From VGKU01 sp964388785 (GTDB lineage: Bacteria; Patescibacteriota; Patescibacteriia; UBA9934; GWF2-40-263), in NCBI GenBank assembly GCA_964388785.1, contig CAYMBX010000030.1, positions 1-12,786 on the forward strand: 12,786 nucleotides of DNA. The letters run 5' to 3'. A model generated the notes under the pieces. That model saw only the letters and a program-made list of their open reading frames with translations. It was not told where the DNA came from and ran no database searches. This document shows positions 7,087 through 11,253 of this stretch, piece by piece. Every line of letters starts with the position of its first letter. Position 1 is the first letter of the stretch. The translations under genes were made by a program, and so were the position numbers.

Positions 7087-7491
7087 TTAACGTTTTGACC
7101 ACTGAGGAGATCGGCGAGCCGACTTCTTTCCGTATTTCTTACGTTCACGCACACGGGCATCGCGGCTGAGAAAACCCAATTTCTTCAAGCTGGTTCTGAG
7201 TTCAGGATTAAAATCAATCAGCGCCCGTGCGATTCCAAGGCGTACCGCTTCGGCCTGACCGCGAATCCCACCGCCTTCTACACGGACAGTTACATCAAAC
7301 ACCGTTTCGGTTCCTGTTTGGACGAACGGCGATTTCACAGCTTGTTGCAATGTGGAAACGGGAAGATAGACATCGAGCGCACGCTCGTTAATCGTAATCT
7401 TTCCGGAACCTCCGTGGTGCAACCGCACGCGCGCGATGGCCTCTTTTCGACGACCGATCGTTTCAATATATTGTGTCTTTGCATCAGTCAT
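7087..7491 (-). CDS. rpsI: 30S ribosomal protein S9
   Basis: S9 is a 30S head protein whose C-terminal tail reaches the P-site tRNA anticodon stem. The 134-residue product shows the N-terminal signature GRRKEAIARVRL (13-24), the central GGGIRGQAEAVRLGIARAL (73-91), the basic extended tail beginning SRDARVRERKKYGKKSARR, and the invariant terminal SKR that contacts tRNA. Length is normal. The ATG at 7491-7489 follows the rplM TAG with one base between, so the pair is tightly coupled, as L13-S9 are in nearly all bacteria. It is the last gene of the operon, and the strong hairpin at 7006-7073 follows it. Nothing is unusual in the sequence. Confidence 0.97.
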   Translation of the reverse strand: MTDAKTQYIETIGRRKEAIARVRLHHGGSGKITINERALDVYLPVSTLQQAVKSPFVQTGTETVFDVTVRVEGGGIRGQAEAVRLGIARALIDFNPELRTSLKKLGFLSRDARVRERKKYGKKSARRSPQWSKR

Positions 7492-7492
7492 A

Positions 7493-7852
7493 CTAGTTCT
7501 TTACAACAAGTCGCTTCATGCGCTCGCTGCGGTGCTTATTCTTTGGAAGCATGCGGGAAACCGCACGGCGAAGCACTTCGGAAGGATCTTGCGTCCAGAG
7601 AGACTTCAGGTTAGTGACACGCAATCCTTGAGCACGTGTCGTGTGGCGATAGTACACTTTTTGCTCAATTTTCTTTCCCGTCAAGCGCATTTTTGCGGCA
7701 TTGACCACTTGTACATGGTCTCCCGCATCAAGATGAGGCGTGTAGGTGACTTTGTTTTTCCCAATCAAAATTCGTGCGATGCTGGTCGCCAAACGTCCCG
7801 GGGTTTTCCCTTGCGCGTCAATGGTGTGAATGTCTCGTTCGATGTCTTTCAT
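7493..7852 (-). CDS. rplM: 50S ribosomal protein L13
   Basis: L13 is an early-assembly protein of the 50S subunit. The 119-residue product carries the N-terminal IDAQGKTPGRLAT (11-23), the central YTPHLDAGDHVQVVNAAKMRLTG (37-59), the YYRHTTRAQGL region (67-77), and RAVSRMLPKNKHRSERMKRL near the C-terminus, which is the family signature around its rRNA-binding helix. It is shorter than the usual ~140 residues, mainly by lacking the variable C-terminal tail; this is a normal variant. The start is ATG 7852-7850, two bases after the rplQ stop, without a clear Shine-Dalgarno sequence, so initiation probably depends on coupling to rplQ translation. In many bacteria L13-S9 form a separate operon; here they are appended directly to the alpha operon. 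Confidence 0.96.
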   Translation of the reverse strand: MKDIERDIHTIDAQGKTPGRLATSIARILIGKNKVTYTPHLDAGDHVQVVNAAKMRLTGKKIEQKVYYRHTTRAQGLRVTNLKSLWTQDPSEVLRRAVSRMLPKNKHRSERMKRLVVKN

Positions 7853-7854
7853 AT

Positions 7855-8205
7855 TTAGACAAATTCAATGCGAACCATATCCGCACCGTCATTTTTTCGG
7901 CTTCCCAATTTGACGATGCGTGTGTAGCCGCCTGGTCGTGTCGCGTAACGCGGACCCAGTACTTCGATAATCTTGTTGACCGGATGCTCCGTGTAAAACA
8001 ACGAAAGAAGCTTGCGGCGCGAAGCGAGGGTCGGCTTCTTCCCGGTCGTAATCGCTTTTTCGACCACAGAGCGTAACGCCTTGGCTTTCGCTTCCGTCGT
8101 GTTGATTTTTTCATGCAACACAAGACTGGATGCAAGATTTCGCATCAAGGCCTTTCGATCTGAGGACGCACGGTCTAATTTCTTAATGACGTTACGGTGA
8201 CGCAT
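7855..8205 (-). CDS. rplQ: 50S ribosomal protein L17
   Basis: L17 binds 23S rRNA near the exit tunnel. The 116-residue product starts MRHRNVIKKLDRASSDRKALMRNL, matching the family start MRHR, then LHEKINTTEAKAKALR (30-45) and the C-terminal IEVLGPRYATRPGGYTRI (80-97). I set the start at ATG 8205-8203 from that alignment. An ATG five codons earlier (8220) is preceded by a weak GGA and is the alternative. The frame is also open to a GTG at 8283, but those 26 extra residues have no family counterpart and cover a 12-bp hairpin, so I treat 8206-8291 as the intercistronic leader. It lies between rpoA and rplM in the operon. L17 after rpoA is the standard alpha-operon order. Confidence 0.93.
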   Translation of the reverse strand: MRHRNVIKKLDRASSDRKALMRNLASSLVLHEKINTTEAKAKALRSVVEKAITTGKKPTLASRRKLLSLFYTEHPVNKIIEVLGPRYATRPGGYTRIVKLGSRKNDGADMVRIEFV

Positions 8206-8238
8206 ATGAATGACGTTCATATTCCGTTCGTTCGCTCG

Positions 8239-8269
8239 ACAGAGCCTAAGCATTCGGCTTGGTCTCTGT
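8239..8269 (-). promoter_or_regulatory. Hairpin in the rpoA-rplQ intercistronic leader
   Basis: ACAGAGCC (8239-8246) pairs with GGTCTCTGT (8261-8269) with one bulged T, and the inner AAGC (8248-8251) pairs with GCTT (8257-8260) around the 5-base loop ATTCG. That gives 12 base pairs with two single-base bulges. On the minus-strand transcript it ends 18-33 bases before the possible L17 starts and is not followed by a T-tract. It is more likely a translational control or processing site than a full terminator. Confidence 0.5.
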
Positions 8270-8291
8270 ACTCGCTCACTCACGGATAAAC

Positions 8292-8987
8292 TTATTCGGC
8301 GCTTTGGTTGATCAAAAGCGTAAAGTGTTCGATCAGCATTTTGGCAGACTGTTGAACCGCCTCTTCCGGGGTGATCGTTCCATCGGTCTCGATCGTCATG
8401 ATCAGCTTATCGTAGTTGGTAATTTCTCCCACACGTGTATTCTCGACTCGATACCCAACATTACGAACCGGAGAAAAAAGCGCGTCAATTGCGATCGTTC
8501 CAATATCGGAAGTTTGGCCATCGCGCTCTTCGGTCGAACTGTACCCTCTGCCCTTGCGTACGGTCACTTCCATATCCAATTTAGAATCCGAGCTGGTCAA
8601 TGTTGCCAAATGGAGTTCCGGGTTCACAATTTCCACGTCTGCGTTTGGGGCGAAATCCGCGGCAGTCACCTCGCGTTCTCCGGACACGGAAAGTTTCAAC
8701 GTGACGGGTTCGTCGGAAAACACGCGCATGCGGAGCGATTTCAAGTTCAAAATAAGCTCAAGCGCATCTTCCTTCACGTTCTCAACGGCCTGAAATTCAT
8801 GATTCACGCCTTTGATTTTCACCGCCGTCACTGCGGCGCCCGGAAGAGACGAGAGCAGCACGCGTCGCAACGCATTGCCGATCGTTGTTCCATATCCATG
8901 GAAACACGGCTCAACAATGAGCACCCCTTCATTTGGGCGCTGGCCGGGTTCGTATGAAATACTTGATGGAAGAAGAATGTTCTCCAT
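8292..8987 (-). CDS. rpoA: DNA-directed RNA polymerase subunit alpha, N-terminal domain only
   Basis: The alpha subunit dimerises and scaffolds beta and beta' during RNA polymerase assembly. The 231-residue product holds a complete alpha-NTD: the dimerisation helix region GYGTTIGNALRRVLLSSLPG (31-50), the insert domain, KGRGY (145-149), FSPV (171-174), and RVGEITNYDKLIMTIETDGT (185-204). It ends at INQSAE directly after the last NTD helix. Typical alpha is about 310-330 residues. The flexible linker and the C-terminal domain that binds UP elements and activators are absent, and the 86 bases to rplQ are too few to encode them. The start at ATG 8987-8985 has a strong AGGAGG six bases upstream (8994-8999). 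Upstream is rpsD, downstream rplQ. The stop is a clean TAA with no sign of a frameshift remnant. Confidence 0.95.
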   Translation of the reverse strand: MENILLPSSISYEPGQRPNEGVLIVEPCFHGYGTTIGNALRRVLLSSLPGAAVTAVKIKGVNHEFQAVENVKEDALELILNLKSLRMRVFSDEPVTLKLSVSGEREVTAADFAPNADVEIVNPELHLATLTSSDSKLDMEVTVRKGRGYSSTEERDGQTSDIGTIAIDALFSPVRNVGYRVENTRVGEITNYDKLIMTIETDGTITPEEAVQQSAKMLIEHFTLLINQSAE

Positions 8988-8993
8988 AAGGGT

Positions 8994-8999
8994 CCTCCT
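8994..8999 (-). promoter_or_regulatory. Strong Shine-Dalgarno sequence of rpoA
   Basis: AGGAGG on the minus strand ends six bases before the rpoA ATG, in the 20-base gap after rpsD. It is the clearest ribosome binding site in the operon, where most other genes rely on close coupling, and it fixes the rpoA start. Confidence 0.8.
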
Positions 9000-9007
9000 G
9001 AGGTTAA

Positions 9008-9622
9008 TTAACGGGAATAAAATTCCACGATGAGTGTTGGGTCAAAAATGGTTTCCAAATCTTCGCCTTCTGGCAACGCAAGCACTTTTCCGGTCAATGC
9101 TTTTTCATCGCGGGACAACCATGCGGGAAGCTGACTGGCTTTCATGGCTTCCGGAATCTGCTTCACAATGCCTTTTTCAATCTTATTGCTTTTGATGGCG
9201 ATTTCATCACCAATTGAAACACGGAAAGAAGGAATATCCACACGGGAACCGTTCACAGTAATGAATCCATGACCGACAATTTGTCGCGCCTGTCGGCGAG
9301 TTTTCGCAAAGCCAAGACGGAAAATCGTATTGTCCAAACGGCGTTCCAATTCCTGAACAAATGATACGGCCGTGTTCCCTTTTTGACGAGACGCCCGTTC
9401 GAAATAACGTCGAAGTTGACGCTCAAGAATGCCGTAGAGCGCTTTTGCTTTCTGCTTTTCCTGCAACTGCTCGCCATAAGAAGACAAGCGTGCGCGACTT
9501 CGAGCCTGCTTGGGACCATGAATGCCAGGCGGGTAGCTACGTCGACGCGCGTACTTTTCTTTTCCAAGTACAACGCCAAGTCGGCGAGAACGTTTGACAA
9601 TGGGTGAGTGATCCTTGGCCAT
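9008..9622 (-). CDS. rpsD: 30S ribosomal protein S4
   Basis: S4 is a primary 16S rRNA binding protein that nucleates 30S body assembly and in some bacteria represses its own operon. The 204-residue product has normal length. The N-terminal segment lacks the zinc-binding cysteines, so it is the zinc-free form. It shows SYPPGIHG (29-36), the helical domain LYGILERQLRRYFERA (62-77), and the S4 RNA-binding fold RLDNTIFRLGFAKTRRQAR (95-113) with VGHGFITVNG (116-125), ending IVEFYSR. It starts with ATG 9622-9620, two bases after the rpsK stop, and ends with TAA 20 bases before rpoA. In E. coli S4 controls the alpha operon through a pseudoknot at the S13 leader; no such structure could be verified by eye here. 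Confidence 0.97.
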   Translation of the reverse strand: MAKDHSPIVKRSRRLGVVLGKEKYARRRSYPPGIHGPKQARSRARLSSYGEQLQEKQKAKALYGILERQLRRYFERASRQKGNTAVSFVQELERRLDNTIFRLGFAKTRRQARQIVGHGFITVNGSRVDIPSFRVSIGDEIAIKSNKIEKGIVKQIPEAMKASQLPAWLSRDEKALTGKVLALPEGEDLETIFDPTLIVEFYSR

Positions 9623-9624
9623 AT

Positions 9625-10020
9625 TTAGACTCGACGTGGTTTAGGTGGACGGCATCCGTTATGCGGAAGCGGTGTAATATCTTTAATCCCGAGAACGCTG
9701 AATCCGTTTGCATTTAATGCACGAACGGCCGCATCTCTTCCCGATCCGATTCCTTTCACAAATACGTTCAGCTCTTTTAGACCGCTCTCTTTCGCCTGTT
9801 CAGCAATATCCTTCACAATCATGCTTGCCGCATACGGGGTTGCCTTTTTCGGTCCCTTAAAACCGCAGTGTCCGGCACTGGACCATGCAATCGTGTTCCC
9901 GTTGAGGTCCGTCAACGTCACAATGGTGTTGTTGAACGTTGCCTGGACGTATGCGCATCCCTGTGAAACCTGGCGGACGGCTTTCTTTTTTCGTGATGTC
10001 TTTGTTTTCGTAACGGCCAT
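9625..10020 (-). CDS. rpsK: 30S ribosomal protein S11
   Basis: S11 sits on the platform of the 30S subunit by the mRNA exit (Shine-Dalgarno) cleft. The 131-residue product has the variable lysine-rich N-terminus (residues 5-15), then AYVQATFNNTIVTLTDLNGN (23-42), SSAGHCGFKGPKKATPYAA (47-65), the KGIGSGRDAAVRAL signature (89-102), and the C-terminal ITPLPHNGCRPPKPRRV. Length and motifs are normal. It starts with ATG 10020-10018, one base after the rpsM TAA, and rpsD begins two bases after its own stop, so it is embedded in a tightly coupled S13-S11-S4 block, the standard alpha-operon order. Confidence 0.97.
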   Translation of the reverse strand: MAVTKTKTSRKKKAVRQVSQGCAYVQATFNNTIVTLTDLNGNTIAWSSAGHCGFKGPKKATPYAASMIVKDIAEQAKESGLKELNVFVKGIGSGRDAAVRALNANGFSVLGIKDITPLPHNGCRPPKPRRV

Positions 10021-10021
10021 A

Positions 10022-10411
10022 TTAGGTCTTGGTCAGGACGCGTCGTCCGCTTGTGGTTGTACGGCGCAGGTTTCCTCGCACCGTACGTGAATTGGTTTTT
10101 GTTCGTTGACCGCGAGCGGGAAGATGTTTCGCGTGTCGTGCTCCTCGGTAACTGCCGATTTCCTTCAAACGCTTGATGTTTGACAACAGATCACGTCGCA
10201 AATCGCCTTCCAACCGACGCTCTGGTGTTTCCAGAATCGAACGGATCGCTTTGACCTGATCTTCTGTCAACTCTTTTGTTTTAATGTTTTCCGCGACTCC
10301 GGCTTCCTTGAGAATTTTTTGTGCGGTCGGCTTTCCGACGCCAAAAATATAAGTGAGCGCAATCACGATGTGTTTATCCGATGGGATGTTCACTCCGGCA
10401 ATTCGTGCCAT
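10022..10411 (-). CDS. rpsM: 30S ribosomal protein S13
   Basis: S13 lies at the top of the 30S head and contacts tRNA and the 50S subunit. The 129-residue product begins MARIAGVNIPSDK, has the helix-hairpin-helix IFGVGKPTAQKIL (22-34), IGSYRGARHAKHLPARGQRT (85-104), the conserved family signature, and the basic tail KTNSRTVRGNLRRTTTSGRR. I chose ATG 10411-10409 by that alignment; the frame stays open upstream to 10459, but that part is the rpmJ gene in another frame. An AAGG about eight bases upstream, inside the rpmJ stop region, can serve as the ribosome binding site. rpmJ ends four bases before it and rpsK starts one base after its stop. Confidence 0.96.
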   Translation of the reverse strand: MARIAGVNIPSDKHIVIALTYIFGVGKPTAQKILKEAGVAENIKTKELTEDQVKAIRSILETPERRLEGDLRRDLLSNIKRLKEIGSYRGARHAKHLPARGQRTKTNSRTVRGNLRRTTTSGRRVLTKT

Positions 10412-10415
10412 ATCT

Positions 10416-10529
10416 TTAACCTTGGCGTTGTTTATGTTTAGGATTTTTGCAGATAACAACGACGCGTCCTTTTCGGCGCGTCACCTGACAGTCACGGCAA
10501 ATTTTTTTTGCGGAAGCGCGAACTTTCAT
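10416..10529 (-). CDS. rpmJ: 50S ribosomal protein L36
   Basis: A 37-residue gene read directly from the minus strand: ATG 10529-10527 to TAA 10418-10416. The product begins MKVRASAKKICRDC and continues with QVTRRKGRVVVIC and NPKHKQRQ, the L36 pattern. L36 is a zinc-ribbon protein of the 50S subunit; the four ligands are present as C11, C14, C27 and H32, so this is the zinc-binding (C+) form. It lies between infA and rpsM exactly as in the classic spc/alpha junction, four bases before rpsM. It has no good Shine-Dalgarno sequence and is preceded by a perfect 12-bp hairpin at 10546-10573. Confidence 0.95.
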   Translation of the reverse strand: MKVRASAKKICRDCQVTRRKGRVVVICKNPKHKQRQG

Positions 10530-10545
10530 ATAGAGAATAACCAGA

Positions 10546-10573
10546 ACGTCATCGAAACACATTTCGATGACGT
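10546..10573 (-). promoter_or_regulatory. Perfect 12-bp hairpin between infA and rpmJ
   Basis: ACGTCATCGAAA (10546-10557) and TTTCGATGACGT (10562-10573) are perfect inverted repeats around the tetraloop CACA. It occupies most of the 45-base gap, beginning one base after the infA stop and ending 16 bases before the rpmJ ATG. On the transcript the stem is followed by a mixed, moderately U-rich stretch, not a clean U-tract. A partial terminator, an RNase processing site or a 3' stabiliser for infA mRNA are all possible. Confidence 0.6.
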
Positions 10574-10574
10574 A

Positions 10575-10796
10575 TTAGAATCGATAGACGACACGACCCT
10601 TTGTGAGATCGTACGGACTAATTTCCACCTTGACTTGATCTCCAGGAAGAAGACGAATACGAAACTTTCGCATCTTTCCCGAAAGGTGACCAAGTATGGT
10701 CTGTCCGTTTTCGAGTTTGATTTTGAAACTTGCAGACGGAAGAAGTTCTTCAACCGTGCCTTTCATTTCGATAAAATCCTTTGTTCCCATGTTCAT
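10575..10796 (-). CDS. infA: Translation initiation factor IF-1
   Basis: IF-1 occupies the 30S A site during initiation and stimulates IF-2 and IF-3. The 73-residue product is one S1/OB-fold domain: FIEMKGTVEELLPSASFKIKL (8-28), LENGQTILGHLSGKMRK (28-44, with the conserved SGKMRK), then IRLLPGDQVKVEISPYDLTKGRVVYRF (47-73), ending as IF-1 usually does. Length matches the family (about 72). I kept ATG 10796-10794; ATG 10790 two codons later is equally possible because no clear Shine-Dalgarno sequence precedes either. It is the first gene of the nine-gene operon, with a short leader from the extended -10 promoter at 10815-10843. Confidence 0.97.
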   Translation of the reverse strand: MNMGTKDFIEMKGTVEELLPSASFKIKLENGQTILGHLSGKMRKFRIRLLPGDQVKVEISPYDLTKGRVVYRF

Positions 10797-10814
10797 AATT
10801 TACGTAACGACCGG

Positions 10815-10843
10815 ATTCTAGCATGAATAGGCCAAAAAAGCAA
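10815..10843 (-). promoter_or_regulatory. Extended -10 promoter of the ribosomal/RNAP operon
   Basis: On the minus strand, TTGCTT (10843-10838), a 17-base spacer and TAGAAT (10820-10815) form a sigma70-type promoter, with TGC just before the -10 box making an extended -10 (TGnTAnAAT). Transcription would begin near 10808, giving a leader of about a dozen bases before infA. The extended -10 fits a polymerase whose alpha subunit has no C-terminal domain to use UP elements. Confidence 0.6.
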
Positions 10844-10913
10844 CAAGATGGCCGCAATGCAAGGCGCCGCTATCTTACGGATTTCTCCGGAATGTGTCAA
10901 GAATCGTGGCGTG

Positions 10914-11121
10914 GATAAACAACAACCTAATTTTTTGGCTAAAATGAGCAGTGGAGAAACAAATATGTGAGGTGATAGACTCACGTTTGGCAGACAGAGT
11001 CTCCCTCAATCTGCGGGCGCTCGATTGGGGGAGACTCTGTCTGCCAGGTTTGAAGTGAGATTTTCAACCCACACTTCCTTCTCTCCTTCCTCTCTGCCAT
11101 TCTTCCAGGTGGTTGTTTATC
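10914..11121. repeat. 208-bp concentric palindromic element, MITE-like
   Basis: The ends are 15-base inverted repeats with one mismatch: GATAAACAACAACCT (10914-10928) and AGGTGGTTGTTTATC (11107-11121). GTG lies immediately outside both ends (10911-10913 and 11122-11124), as a 3-bp target duplication would. The midpoint of these ends (11017.5) coincides with the midpoint of the 24-bp core hairpin (11017). TGGC (10936-10939) and GCCA (11096-11099) also mirror each other exactly, and CTCAC/GTGAG (10980-10984, 11055-11059) nearly so. There is no open frame inside. It may be a non-autonomous insertion element or a structured RNA; a 3-base flank could be chance. Confidence 0.45.
10988..11046. repeat. 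24-bp near-perfect hairpin at the core of the palindromic element
   Basis: TGGCAGACAGAGTCTCCC and the bases up to 11011 form the left arm (10988-11011), which matches the reverse complement of 11023-11046 at 23 of 24 positions, around an 11-base loop. The single mismatch would be a G-U pair if the plus strand were transcribed, but C-A on the minus strand. Neither side is followed by a T-tract, so it is not a standard terminator although it lies 200 bases beyond alaS. Confidence 0.7.
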
Positions 11122-11198
11122 GTGAAACTGTAAGATGGGGAAAAACATTCGCCTTGCTCAATCCTTTTATCTATCACTGTTCATGAAAGGGATCGTTA

Positions 11199-11253
11199 CG
11201 GGATAATTTTTCTGGCCGCGTCCTGTCGGAGAGTGTCAGAAAAATTCATCCCG
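11199..11253 (-). terminator. Hairpin spanning the alaS stop codon
   Basis: CGGGAT plus AATTTTTCTG (11199-11214) pairs with 11237-11253 to give 16 base pairs with one bulged base (11247) and a 22-base loop. The alaS TGA (11248-11246) is part of the stem. On the minus strand the descending arm ends in ATCCCG followed by TAACG, not by a T-tract. It may be a weak terminator or a 3' stabilising structure; the terminator label is tentative. Confidence 0.35.

Larger units (their letters stand above)
10844..11245. other. Non-coding gap between alaS and the infA promoter
   Basis: No protein gene is supportable here: the only open frame (minus strand, up to 10984) has no recognisable features and runs into the infA promoter. 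No tRNA or known small RNA pattern was seen. The gap holds a 208-bp palindromic element (10914-11121) with a 24-bp core hairpin, a pyrimidine-only stretch at 11073-11094 within it, and a 16-bp hairpin overlapping the alaS stop. One DnaA-box-like site (TTATCCACG, minus strand, about 10910-10918) stands alone and does not suggest an origin. Confidence 0.6.

Noticed and set aside
8206..8283. 26-residue extension of L17 to a GTG start
   Set aside because: L17 normally begins MRHR, the extension has no Shine-Dalgarno sequence and it covers a stable hairpin. A start at 8220 remains possible.
10910..10918. DnaA-box-like TTATCCACG as a sign of a replication origin
   Set aside because: It is a single imperfect copy, without clustered boxes, an AT-rich unwinding region or dnaA/dnaN neighbours, and it overlaps the terminal repeat of the palindromic element.
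10793..10984. 63-codon minus-strand open frame upstream of infA
   Set aside because: It overlaps the infA promoter and part of the palindromic element, has no ribosome binding site and shows no recognisable protein features.
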